NCBI GenBank assembly: GCA_013152205.1
Contig: JAADGV010000106.1
Coordinates: 1-32,569, forward strand
Source of the DNA: Planctomycetota bacterium
Lineage (GTDB): Bacteria > Planctomycetota > Planctomycetia > Pirellulales > Lacipirellulaceae
Length of the DNA stretch: 32,569 nucleotides
Direction of reading: 5' to 3'
Positions within the stretch are counted from its first letter, which is position 1, and every line of letters starts with the position of its first letter. Both the position numbers and the translations under genes were made by a program. Positions 24,103 through 32,535 of this stretch are shown here, one piece after another. The notes below the pieces were generated by a model. That model ran no database searches. It was given only the letters and a program-made list of their open reading frames with translations, and had not been told where the DNA came from.

Positions 24103-25296
24103 CTATTCCGGGCTGGCAGGATTAGAAACCTGCTGAACGAGAGCGTCTTTAACCGTCTTGGTACGAGCGACCGGCTCGCCCAAAATACGGCGTAGCTGGT
24201 TCCCCAATTCCTCGCCCCGAGCACTCATGCTGACGACTGTTCCTTCACGATCGACCAGAATGGCCAGGGGGATGCCTGTCACTCCGTAGTGAACGGCCAT
24301 CGGGTGTTGCCAGCCGCGTTGGCTCTCGTCTTTGCTGAGCATGGTGGGCCAGGGGATTTCGGTCTGTTCGATGTAGGCCTCTGCCTCTTCCGCCTTGGAA
24401 TCGAGGCTGATGCCAAGTACCTCGAATCCCTTGTCGTGGTAGGCGCGGTACATGTCCAGCATGTTGGGAACTTCGGCGCGGCAGGGGCCACACCAAGTTG
24501 CCCAAAAATCGACAAGCACAACCTTGCCCCGGTAGCTGGCCCAATCGAGTTCCGATCCATCAAGTAACGATCCCGTGAGTTCGATCTTTTTACCGAGAAG
24601 ATCAAGCCGACGCGAGATGCCTTCGAGCATCGCAGCCATCGACTGCACTTGCTCGTCTGGGCTACTTCGGAATACGGGCGACACCTCCTGGAGTAATTGC
24701 TTAGCGAGTTGAATTTCGCCAGCCTCACTAAGAAAGCCGACAATGGTTATCACCAAATGCTGGTGTTCGTCACTAACCTTGACACCCTGAACATAGTCGG
24801 CAATGGAATCAAGCCATTTGGCTTTCCCTTGCTCGTCCATATTCTGCCATTTGCGAAAACCAGACTCGACAAGAAATTTGATGCCAACCGCAGCTACGTC
24901 CGGATTGCTGTGTGCGCGAGCCGCATCAATGGCTTCGACAAACTTCTCTTTGGCCTGAGGTTCATCAAGGTCTTGAAGAATGTTGAGCGCCAACAGATGG
25001 TAGTAGTGGCATTCCATTTCATCGTCGTCGGCAATTTCCATCGCCTTGGCTTGCTCGGTAACCGCAAGCACCGTGCGAGCCATTTTACGACGATGCGCAA
25101 GCAAGTCTTGCTCGCCGTCACCTTCTGGCTCTAAGGAGCCGACCTCTTGCACAAACTCCATGAGTTGCTTGTAGGTTTTGGCGTCTTCGGGAATCGGGAA
25201 GACGCCCGCTTCTTCTGCTTGGAGGGTAACGCTAAAACATGCCGCGAGCAAAAGGGCGGTCGTGGAAACCGAAAGCAACCTGGATGAATACGACAT
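24103..25296 (-). CDS. TlpA/ResA-like thioredoxin-fold protein with helical N-terminal domain
   Basis: A 397-residue exported thiol-disulfide protein. The C-terminal thioredoxin domain (about 240-375) has VLVDFWATWCGPCRAEVPNM with the CxxC pair C269/C272, followed by FEVLGISLDS and the cis-Pro region VTGIPLAILVDREG. Residues 30-235 are helical and repeat-like, possibly a TPR-type scaffold. The N-terminus is hydrophobic and contains LAAC with Cys20, a plausible lipobox; an alternative signal peptidase I site is LQA before EEAG, so it is either a lipoprotein or a free periplasmic protein. The ATG at 25296 has AGGTGA at good spacing; the GTG at 25308 does not. Probably a reductase for periplasmic disulfides; partner unknown. 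Confidence 0.85.
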   Translation of the reverse strand: MSYSSRLLSVSTTALLLAACFSVTLQAEEAGVFPIPEDAKTYKQLMEFVQEVGSLEPEGDGEQDLLAHRRKMARTVLAVTEQAKAMEIADDDEMECHYYHLLALNILQDLDEPQAKEKFVEAIDAARAHSNPDVAAVGIKFLVESGFRKWQNMDEQGKAKWLDSIADYVQGVKVSDEHQHLVITIVGFLSEAGEIQLAKQLLQEVSPVFRSSPDEQVQSMAAMLEGISRRLDLLGKKIELTGSLLDGSELDWASYRGKVVLVDFWATWCGPCRAEVPNMLDMYRAYHDKGFEVLGISLDSKAEEAEAYIEQTEIPWPTMLSKDESQRGWQHPMAVHYGVTGIPLAILVDREGTVVSMSARGEELGNQLRRILGEPVARTKTVKDALVQQVSNPASPE

Positions 25297-25360
25297 GAAT
25301 CTGATCACCTGGGGAAAGTCGGAGGGTAGGAACGCGCAATGGCGTTATATGGGGGGCAGG

Positions 25361-25412
25361 ACCGGCACCGTAGTAGCGGCAGTATGAATGCGTGCGCTAC
25401 GGTCGCGCCGGC
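25361..25412. repeat. imperfect hairpin in a long intergenic gap
   Basis: ACCGGCACCGTAG (25361-25373) pairs imperfectly with CTACGGTCGCGCCGG (about 25398-25412). It lies just upstream of the TlpA-like gene start, in the 565-base gap 25297-25861. Sequence from 25413 to 25558 shows nothing I can assign. Confidence 0.4.
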
Positions 25413-25558
25413 GAGTTACCGGACTGAACAAACGTAATTATGGGAGTTACCGAGACAGTTGCAAGTGAAATAGGTAACAGAAGGCTCCGTATTCGGCGCA
25501 AAAAACCACTTCGCCTCCTCTACCCTCTTCTGCCAGAACGATTGCAAAGCTGGCAATC

Positions 25559-25827
25559 AGCCATTGTGGGAGGCGTCTCTGACGCCGAACGAGAGCCGAA
25601 ATAAAGCACTTTCGGCGTCGGAGACGCCTCCCCAGGAGAACTGCAACGTCACAATTTCACAAAAAAACCGCAATAATTTGAACCACAGAGGACACGGAGT
25701 AGCACAGAGTGCCTTAAAAAATAGATTTTCTCTGTGCCCTCCGTGTCCTCTGTGGTTATTCTTTTTCCTAAACTTTGGTCGACCGTACCGACTTTGCAGT
25801 TGTCCTGAGACGCCTCCCACAGTGGCT
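25559..25827. repeat. nested composite palindrome with three GGGAGGCGTCTC copies
   Basis: A 21-base arm at 25559-25579 has an inverted copy at 25807-25827 (20 of 21). Part of the same arm also pairs with 25611-25632 (21 of 22 with 25568-25589), forming a tight inner hairpin. A separate 13-base pair, AGGAGAACTGCAA (25634-25646) and TTGCAGTTGTCCT (25794-25806), brackets a further element described separately at 25681-25757. No protein-coding content is supported. Confidence 0.7.
25681..25757. repeat. dispersed palindromic element, CACAGAG/CACGGAG word
   Basis: Left arm 25681-25709 begins AACCAC and holds CACAGAG, CACGGAG, CACAGAG at 9-10 base spacing. Right arm 25730-25757 is its inverted copy ending GTGGTT. 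The loop is about 20 bases. It is the most compact and best conserved member of the family in the window, and it sits inside the composite palindrome at 25559-25827. Confidence 0.8.
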
Positions 25828-25861
25828 TTACAGCCCCCCGCCCGGGTACGCGTTACGGGGA

Positions 25862-26614
25862 CTAGTTACCAAGGGTCCGCCCCCCATCCACGGGAATGCA
25901 AACCCCCGTAACAAAGTCGTTTTCAACGAAAAACAGGACCGTCTGCGCGACATTCTCAGGTTTTCCGGGCCGTTTCAGCAGGGTGCTGGCGATGATCTGC
26001 TCGCGTTCCTCCTCCGGCATCTCCGGGGGAAAGACCACCGGGCCGGGCAAAACGGCATTAACGCGGACGCGGGGATTTCGCTGGCTAAGCTCTACGGCAA
26101 ACATTCGGGTCAGTGTTGGGATGGCTCCCTTCGAGGGGAAATAGTGCGCGTAGTTAGCATACGGTCGAGCAACTGCCCAGTCGCCGATGTTTACGATCAC
26201 TCCCCCGCTGGCCTGTTCAGCCATTTTTAGGCCAGCATGTTGGCAGCAAATAAACGTGCCGAGTGTGTTGACTTCGAAATAATCTCGCACCTCCTTCGCT
26301 GTAACTTCTTCCAAGGGCAACGGAGCATAGATCGCGGCGCTGTTGACCAACACGTCGAGGCGACCGAAGTGCTCGAACACCTGATCGATCATTTGCCGAG
26401 TCGCCGTTTCGTCGCGAAGTTCCGCCTGGACGACGAGGGTGCTCACGCCTTGCTCAGCAAGTTCAGCGGCAAATTCCTCGGCTTCGGCAACCGATCGGTT
26501 GGCGTGAATCGCAACGGCGTACCCGTGCTCGGCTAACATGCGGACGATGGCGCGACCAACACGAAATGCACCACCCGTGACAAGCGCGACCCGGAGTGTT
26601 TCTGGATTCCCCAT
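25862..26614 (-). CDS. short-chain dehydrogenase, pteridine-reductase-like
   Basis: A 250-residue SDR. The cofactor motif TGGAFRVGRAI (13-23) has Arg at the position seen in pteridine reductases (TGxxxRxG), and NSAAIY (91-96) matches the NNAG region. The active site reads D145 (VNIGDWAVARP) with Y158-x3-K162 (HYFPSKGAI). Asp in place of the usual catalytic Ser is the arrangement of PTR1 and of E. coli FolM, so reduction of a dihydropterin such as dihydromonapterin or dihydrofolate is the best guess. The sequence ends with the normal VTGVCIPVDGGRTLGN. No folate genes are adjacent. The LOG-family gene starts upstream on the same strand with an 88-base gap. Confidence 0.85.
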   Translation of the reverse strand: MGNPETLRVALVTGGAFRVGRAIVRMLAEHGYAVAIHANRSVAEAEEFAAELAEQGVSTLVVQAELRDETATRQMIDQVFEHFGRLDVLVNSAAIYAPLPLEEVTAKEVRDYFEVNTLGTFICCQHAGLKMAEQASGGVIVNIGDWAVARPYANYAHYFPSKGAIPTLTRMFAVELSQRNPRVRVNAVLPGPVVFPPEMPEEEREQIIASTLLKRPGKPENVAQTVLFFVENDFVTGVCIPVDGGRTLGN

Positions 26615-26642
26615 CAGTTTTCTAATCCGTGTCGGACATACA

Positions 26643-26696
26643 TGTAGCGTTTGCGACTGCGTAAATCTTGGATAAAACTGACGAAATGACGCTACA
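26643..26696. repeat. short inverted repeat TGTAGCGT / ACGCTACA
   Basis: Perfect 8-base arms at 26643-26650 and 26689-26696 in the gap between the LOG-family and SDR genes. The loop of 38 bases is long for a terminator. Confidence 0.3.
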
Positions 26697-26702
26697 GAAA
26701 AA

Positions 26703-27554
26703 TCAGCTACTCTCTAGGTGATGGAATTCTGAAATGATGCCCCAAGCATCTTGCGGCGTTTCAGCGAAGTAGACAAGGTCTAGATGCTCGTCGGCGATAA
26801 CCCCTTCGTCGGCAAGAGCCTGGAAATTGATGATCTTGGTCCAGTACTCTTTGCCAAACAGAATGATGGGAATCTCCTGCATCCGACCCGTTTGCCGCAA
26901 AGTAAGGGTGTTAAAAAGTTCGTCCAACGTGCCATAGCCACCGGGAAAGACCACCAGCGCCGCCGCTCGTAGGATGAAATGAAACTTCCGCAGTGCGAAA
27001 TAGCTGAACTGAAAACAGAGTTCTGGAGTGATGTAGGGATTCGACTCTTGCTCGTGGGGCAACTCGATATTGAAGCCAATGCTTTTGGCACCTGCTTCAA
27101 AAGCGCCACGGTTGGCCGCTTCCATGATGCCGGGCCCGCCCCCGGTGGCGATTACAAATTCGCATCGCCCATTCGTCTGGCAGACAGAGGAAACAATTCG
27201 CCCGAACTCTAAGGCGTCGTCGTAAAAACGCGACTTGGCCAAAACGCTTTCAGCACGCTCGATCACGCGAGTGATACGTGGGTCGTCTGGAGTGGCACTA
27301 TGATGCCGTTTGGCGATTGCCAGACGCGACTCGGCTTCGGCCTTCGGAACGACCTGAGTGCCCCCAAAGACAACCACGGTCGAGCTAATATCGTTTTCCC
27401 GAAGAATGGTTTCTGCCTTCAAAAGCTCAAGCTGCATCCGAACCGGACGCTGCTCGCTACGGCCCAGGAACTCGATATCAAGTTCCGCCAGTAGATTGCT
27501 ACTCGAATTGCGGATTGCTTGGCGGTTTCGTTCTACTTTTTCTTGTTTGTCCAT
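26703..27554 (-). CDS. LOG family protein (nucleotide 5'-monophosphate nucleosidase-like)
   Basis: A 283-residue Rossmann-like protein of the LOG/TIGR00730 group. Both active-site motifs are present: GGGPGIMEAANRGA (about 138-151) and PGGYGTLDE (about 204-212). Family members hydrolyse the N-glycosidic bond of nucleoside 5'-monophosphates, in plants and some bacteria releasing cytokinin bases. It is longer than the typical 190-residue LOG because of about 90 extra N-terminal residues, like the larger bacterial members. The start at 27554 is preferred over 27602 because AAGG lies 9-10 bases upstream and the extra residues are not family-like. Lysine decarboxylase, the old annotation of this family, should not be used. 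Physiological substrate is unknown. Confidence 0.88.
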   Translation of the reverse strand: MDKQEKVERNRQAIRNSSSNLLAELDIEFLGRSEQRPVRMQLELLKAETILRENDISSTVVVFGGTQVVPKAEAESRLAIAKRHHSATPDDPRITRVIERAESVLAKSRFYDDALEFGRIVSSVCQTNGRCEFVIATGGGPGIMEAANRGAFEAGAKSIGFNIELPHEQESNPYITPELCFQFSYFALRKFHFILRAAALVVFPGGYGTLDELFNTLTLRQTGRMQEIPIILFGKEYWTKIINFQALADEGVIADEHLDLVYFAETPQDAWGIISEFHHLESS

Positions 27555-27723
27555 CAATTCGTCGCCTTTTCTCGGTAATGTATTTCTATCTGCCAACGGC
27601 AAATTGTGATTGCAGGGAAGTGTACCTTACTCAACGTGAAAATACAGGCTTGAGAAAGCCTGCGAATCACGCAGAAAAACTTGAAAAATATTAGTTGTGT
27701 CGACGTGGGCCAATTTTGCGATT

Positions 27724-30700
27724 TCAGGAAGCGTAATGCTGTTTTACCAAATCTTCTAAACCTTTTAGGTCTAACTTACCTGTCCCTAGCAAGGGGATGG
27801 ACTCCACCTGAATGTAATTATCCGCCGCAGGGATCCAGAGATTGGGCATTCCTAAAGTGCTAAGGTGCTCGCAGATCTCTTGAGGAGTTTTTGGAAGATC
27901 GGTGTACAGTACGATGAGCCTCTCCCCCTTTTTTTCATCCGGCACCGCAGAGACCACCGCTCGGACTTCTTCGTCATCGTCCCCTTGGATAAAGTTTTGA
28001 ATCGCTTCTTCGACGTTAATGTGAGGCACCATTTCGCCACCGATTTTTGAGAAACGACTCAGCCTACCCGTAATTTTAATAAAACCTTGCTTGTCGATCT
28101 CAGCAATGTCGCCGGTCGAATACCAGCCATCTTGCAACACTTCCGCTGTTTTCTCGGGATCGTTTAAGTAGCCCTTCATTACATTCGGCCCTTTGATCAT
28201 CAAGATGCCGGGCGAGCCGATCGGTAGGTCTTCTAACGTGTCGGGGTTGATCGTCTTGGCCACCACGCCGGGAATGGGTCGTCCAACGGTTCCTTCAATG
28301 TAGCCGACATCGCCTGTGGCTGATCGGCTTGGCGGCACGTTGACCGAGACCAAGGGGGAGAGTTCGGTAGCTCCGTATCCTTCGATGGGACGGATGCCAA
28401 ATTTACTTTCAAACTTGTCGCATAGTTCGACGGGTAACTTTTCGGCGCCAGTCACCACGATGTCGAGTTTGTTAAACTCTTCGGGGGCGCAGCGTCGCAT
28501 GTACATTCGCAAAAAGGTAGGCGTAGCCAAGATCACCGACACGCCCCATTTGCCAGACAGTTTGCCGATCTGCTTGGCTTCGCGTGGGTTGGTGTGATAG
28601 ACGCAACGCATATCAAGGCCAAGAGCCGTCCAGAGGGTGACGGTGTAGCCGAAGGAGTGGAAAAACGGCAAGACGCCCAGCATGGTGTCATCGCTTCGTA
28701 AGCGTACCACATGGTCGATCGCCTCGACGTTGGTTCCAATATTGTGGTTGGTGAGTACCACGCCTTTCGGGATGCCGGTTGAGCCCGAGGTGAAGATGAC
28801 CGTGAGCTCATCGTCGCCTGTGATTTTGTGAACGCCAAGCATCCGGTCGAGAACTGCTAGCGGAACCGCATAAGCCATTGCTGCGCCGGCCAATTTGTCG
28901 ACGAGCGTAATTTTCTCTCGGTAATCATCCAAGTAGATCACCTCGGCATCCATGTCGAAATCGAACCTCTCCATGACCTTGCGCGTGGTAAGCACGTGCT
29001 TAATCCCCGCCTTGTGGATGCAGGCGTTGAGGATATCGTTCGAAACGGTGTAGTTCAGATTGACTGCGACGCGTCCCGCTAGTGTGATCGCCGCATTGGT
29101 AACGACGGCGCCTGTCGTGGGCGGGATCAAGACTCCCACATAGCGTTCGTCTTTGTGCAGCACTTCGCGAAGCAGCAAGCGCCGCAAGATAAGGGTTCGC
29201 ATCAACAGCGTTCCACCAGTTAGTTCGATACCGGTAGAGTCAGCCATTTTGAACTTAAACAGCGATTTGCGACATTTACGCAACATCAACCGTGGGAGTA
29301 CCATCATGCGTTCCTTTCGTCCTGATATTGCTTGTGCGCCAAGGTCTTGCACTGCTTGCCGTACCGCGTATACGTTTTCTGGCTGTTCGATTTTTTCGCC
29401 AAACCAAATGGAAACATGGCGGGACCAAAGTCGGGGCCATTTCCAGAAAAAACGCCCGCGGCGAAATGTAAAGATACTGCCCCAAAGCTCATCCAGGTAG
29501 ACCGGTAATACCGGAGCCGAGGTGCCACGCACAATTTCTAGCGTTCTAGGCCGAAAAGCTTGGAGTTGCCCCGTGACGCTAATACCCCCTTCGGGGAAAA
29601 TACAGACCAATTCTCCGTTATTAAGGGCCTCGCGAGCCGTTTCGATTGCCGAGCGTGTTGCTTTCGGAGCGTTGCGAGGAATTACGATCGCCCCCATGAT
29701 TTCCGCTATTTTTCGTGTCCACCAGTTGTTGACCAAGTCGCCGGTGATGACCATTCGAATCGGTCGCGACGAAATGGCAATCATCAGCAAGCCATCGAGC
29801 CAAGAAACGTGGTTCGGCGTGAGCAACGCCCCGCCCGATTCCGGCAGATGGTGGCGCTGATGCACTCGTATTTTGTAAGCCGTATGGGTAACCAGCCAAG
29901 ACAGAAACCGGATGGTTGCTTGTGGGATGACGACAATGATATAGAAAAACACCGGTATCGTTAGGATTCCGCACAGCAAAAAAATCTGTCGGGCATTCAA
30001 CTGCAACCATTGGCTGCACAGCAACCAATAGAAACCTGAAGCAACCAACATGCCGGCAAAAGTGAAAAAATTGCAAGCCGCTAGAATCGACCCCCGATGT
30101 TTTGCCGGGCTGAAACGTTGGATATAGGCGGCAAGCGGCACGTTGAATAAGCCTGCGGAAATACCCAATAGAAAGAGGAAAAACACGGCGGCCAGATAAC
30201 TTACGGTCCAATGTTTGCCTGGGTCTGGGTCATAGAGTTCGCCCTCGACAGCAAACAGCATCATTGCACTGATGGCAAGCCCGCCTGCGCCTAGCGGAAG
30301 AATGCCCAGCTCGACATGGCCCCCAGACCATACACCGGCCAGCACGCTCCCCAAGCCAACGCCTACGACCAACGCAACTAAGAGTGCTGCGACTTGAGTT
30401 TGTTGGGTGGCACCTCCTTGGAAAGCAAACTGATCAATGTTCAATTGTGCCAACATGGCTAGCGACCAAAAGAACATGATGCCCATGGTGATCCGTAGCA
30501 TCGCCCGATCGCGCCCTAGCGTTTTCGCATCCCGCCAAGTCTGTTTCGCGATATCCCAAGGGAATCGTCGTCGGGGGTTGGCCTCGGGCATTCGCCTTAT
30601 CAATAAACTAGCAAGCAAGCCAAAAACGGCGGTGCAAATTAACACGGTTGCCGAGAGCCACCAAAGTTCTTGGCCTTTTACTCCGGTGACGGTAGTAAGC

Positions 30701-31227
30701 CAGTTTCCTAGAACCGTGCCCACCACCACTGCCAAGACCGTTACCAATTCTAAAACGCCGTTGGCAGACGAAATTTTTGATACGTGCAACATCTCCGGGA
30801 TGCTACCCAACTTGGAAGGACCAAACAGGGCGCTTTGGGCTCCCATGCACGCCACCACCGTGAGCATCAAGAAGACGTTGCCCAGTATGATCGACACCAC
30901 GGCAAGAACCATGATCAGAACCTCGACCACTTTGCACGTGACGATAACATTTCGCTTACTGAAACGATCGGCCAGATAGCCTGCCGGGGCGGCGAGAAGG
31001 ATGTAGGGCAATACAAAAGCGGCACTGCCAGCCGCCAAAATTCGCCCCACATTTTCGGGCTCGACAAATTGCTTGCCTATGCCGATAACGAGCCAACGCA
31101 GAGTGTTGTCGTTAACAGCCCCCAGGAACTGGGTAATTAGCAATCCAACAAATCCCTTGGCAAGCAAGCTACGATCTTGCTGCGCGACGGCAGGTTCGGT
31201 CTCGCTGTGCTGAGGTTCGCTTGCCAT
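27724..31227 (-). CDS. aas: LplT-PlsC-Aas fusion: lysophospholipid transport and reacylation protein
   Basis: A 1167-residue three-part protein for recycling lysophospholipids. Residues about 20-430 are a 12-TM major-facilitator domain like LplT (ITQFLGAVNDNTLRW, LFGPSKLGSIPEM), which would flip lysophosphatidylethanolamine inward. Residues about 440-630 are a PlsC-type acyltransferase with the HX4D box in TPNHVSWLDG (about 470) and FPEGG. Residues about 640-1167 are an acyl-activating AMP-binding domain with FTSGSTGIPKGVVLTN (about 810), YGATELSP (about 950) and GWYSTGDIAEID, which would activate fatty acid with ATP. In E. coli lplT and aas are separate genes; fused forms are known in other bacteria. 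The ATG at 31227 fits the MFS start. The gene diverges from the prepilin-peptidase-like gene. All three active sites look intact. Confidence 0.93.
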   Translation of the reverse strand: MASEPQHSETEPAVAQQDRSLLAKGFVGLLITQFLGAVNDNTLRWLVIGIGKQFVEPENVGRILAAGSAAFVLPYILLAAPAGYLADRFSKRNVIVTCKVVEVLIMVLAVVSIILGNVFLMLTVVACMGAQSALFGPSKLGSIPEMLHVSKISSANGVLELVTVLAVVVGTVLGNWLTTVTGVKGQELWWLSATVLICTAVFGLLASLLIRRMPEANPRRRFPWDIAKQTWRDAKTLGRDRAMLRITMGIMFFWSLAMLAQLNIDQFAFQGGATQQTQVAALLVALVVGVGLGSVLAGVWSGGHVELGILPLGAGGLAISAMMLFAVEGELYDPDPGKHWTVSYLAAVFFLFLLGISAGLFNVPLAAYIQRFSPAKHRGSILAACNFFTFAGMLVASGFYWLLCSQWLQLNARQIFLLCGILTIPVFFYIIVVIPQATIRFLSWLVTHTAYKIRVHQRHHLPESGGALLTPNHVSWLDGLLMIAISSRPIRMVITGDLVNNWWTRKIAEIMGAIVIPRNAPKATRSAIETAREALNNGELVCIFPEGGISVTGQLQAFRPRTLEIVRGTSAPVLPVYLDELWGSIFTFRRGRFFWKWPRLWSRHVSIWFGEKIEQPENVYAVRQAVQDLGAQAISGRKERMMVLPRLMLRKCRKSLFKFKMADSTGIELTGGTLLMRTLILRRLLLREVLHKDERYVGVLIPPTTGAVVTNAAITLAGRVAVNLNYTVSNDILNACIHKAGIKHVLTTRKVMERFDFDMDAEVIYLDDYREKITLVDKLAGAAMAYAVPLAVLDRMLGVHKITGDDELTVIFTSGSTGIPKGVVLTNHNIGTNVEAIDHVVRLRSDDTMLGVLPFFHSFGYTVTLWTALGLDMRCVYHTNPREAKQIGKLSGKWGVSVILATPTFLRMYMRRCAPEEFNKLDIVVTGAEKLPVELCDKFESKFGIRPIEGYGATELSPLVSVNVPPSRSATGDVGYIEGTVGRPIPGVVAKTINPDTLEDLPIGSPGILMIKGPNVMKGYLNDPEKTAEVLQDGWYSTGDIAEIDKQGFIKITGRLSRFSKIGGEMVPHINVEEAIQNFIQGDDDEEVRAVVSAVPDEKKGERLIVLYTDLPKTPQEICEHLSTLGMPNLWIPAADNYIQVESIPLLGTGKLDLKGLEDLVKQHYAS

Positions 31228-31363
31228 CGTGAGAATATGATCTGAGGAAGGATTTGCTGAGCGTAAACCACCGAGAATTCTAAGAATCGTTGGGATACGA
31301 TTGTGGAATCGCCGACGATGGCCAATAATCTTTGTTACCGTTCACAGAGCAAAAGGTAGGAGG

Positions 31364-31503
31364 AACCACGAATCAGGCGAATCACACGAATGAGAGAGAA
31401 GGGAGCAGGTTGAAAAGGACGAAACAACGGTTCCTATCCCCCTCTTCGAACCCTTGGACTCTTCTCGCTTTCAATTCGTGTTATTCGTACAATTCGTGGT
31501 TCC
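31364..31503. repeat. dispersed palindromic element, CGAAT word
   Basis: Left arm 31364-31394 begins AACCAC and has CGAAT three times at exact 9-base spacing. The right arm (31468-31503) is the inverted copy ending GTGGTT. About 75 bases separate them. It occupies the divergent gap 31228-31610; a promoter for each flanking gene must lie around it, but I cannot point to one. Confidence 0.75.
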
Positions 31504-31610
31504 TGATCTTTCCAACTTGTGTACGGTTACCGATCTTATGACCTGAAGCGACGATTGTAGCCGCCCAGACCGCTTACGACAAACTCCTCTACCCAACTTA
31601 ACGCTAGACT

Positions 31611-32495
31611 GTGAATGCCCACCACGCCATCGACTTGATCACCGCACTCTGGTTAGGGGGCCTTGGTGCCTGTATCGGCAGCTTTCTTAATGTGGTGGCC
31701 TATCGCATGCCCCTCGGCATGTCCGTTATTTGGAAGCCTTCGCATTGCCCGAAGTGTCGCCATGCGATTCGCGCTCGCGACAATGTGCCCGTGTTTGGCT
31801 GGCTCTGGCTGCGTGGGCGTTGCCGCGATTGTGGCGAATCTATTTCTCTGCGATATGCCGTGGTTGAGTTTTTCATGGGCTTAGCCTTTTTTGCCCTTGC
31901 GTATTTCGAGCTTTTTCGTGGCAGGCAGAATCTTCCCGGAGGGGCTCTTTCGCCATTTGTCGGCGCGATGGATGTCGTCTGGGTTCCCTACTGGCCATTG
32001 ATCGGCATTTACGCTTACCACTGTTTGTTGCTTAGCTTGCTAGGGTGTGTAGCGCTCGTTGACCTTGATCGACAGAAGGTGCCAAGCAAGCTGATCGGTT
32101 TTGGCTTGGCAACAGGAATCGGATTAGCAGCGTGGTTTCCGTATCTCCACCCCGCAGCCTCACTGATTTTTGAGGACGCGCCAATTAGTTTTTCAGGGGT
32201 GGTTGGGGCCTTGATAGGTTGGGGGCTGGGTATGGCAGGTGCCCGACTCCTTGCTCTCCTACGTCAGCAACCGTTGGACGGTCGCAACTTAACCGTTGGC
32301 TTCGCCTTGCTCGGCGCATTTTTTGGTTGGCAGGGGATCTTTTCGATGGTGGCGGTGCTGCTTTTTGCTGGCGTAGCAACGCTTGTTAAGAAAGAGAACA
32401 GCCATTGGTACGCTCCCCTGTTACTCGGGCCGATGGCCTTGGTTCAACTGGCGACTTGGAAGCTACTAACCGAGGCCCTAGTACTACAGCGCTAA
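31611..32495 (+). CDS. prepilin peptidase (A24) homologue with altered second active-site motif
   Basis: A 294-residue polytopic membrane protein related to PilD/GspO, which cleave and N-methylate type IV pilin-like precursors. The N-terminal domain is intact: IGSFLNVVAYRMP, then a zinc-type cysteine set C46-x2-C49 and C71-x2-C74, and SLRYAVVEFFMG. The first catalytic Asp region is LVDLDRQKVPSKL (D151/D153), matching IDADHQLLPD of PilD. The second motif, GYGD followed by FKLLAMLGAW in PilD, aligns with GRNL-TVGFALLGAF here, so the essential Asp is replaced by Leu (residue 227). An Asp four positions earlier (D223) is the only nearby acid. The start is GTG at 31611, without a clear ribosome binding site. 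No pilin or secretion genes are visible nearby. Confidence 0.85.
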   Translation: MNAHHAIDLITALWLGGLGACIGSFLNVVAYRMPLGMSVIWKPSHCPKCRHAIRARDNVPVFGWLWLRGRCRDCGESISLRYAVVEFFMGLAFFALAYFELFRGRQNLPGGALSPFVGAMDVVWVPYWPLIGIYAYHCLLLSLLGCVALVDLDRQKVPSKLIGFGLATGIGLAAWFPYLHPAASLIFEDAPISFSGVVGALIGWGLGMAGARLLALLRQQPLDGRNLTVGFALLGAFFGWQGIFSMVAVLLFAGVATLVKKENSHWYAPLLLGPMALVQLATWKLLTEALVLQR

Positions 32496-32504
32496 GTTCA
32501 TTGA

Positions 32505-32535
32505 ACCACGACGACACGACGAGCACAACGACGCA
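32505..32535 (+). repeat. left half of a dispersed palindromic element, CGACGA word
   Basis: Begins AACCAC ten bases after the preceding stop codon and carries CACGACGA, CACGACGAG, CACAACGACG at 8-10 base spacing, the same design as the other word-repeat hairpins. Its inverted right arm is not found in the remaining bases and should lie beyond the window edge. Confidence 0.55.

Noticed and set aside
29621..30211. 196-residue minus-strand frame
   Set aside because: Out-of-frame shadow within the LplT-PlsC-Aas gene on the same strand.
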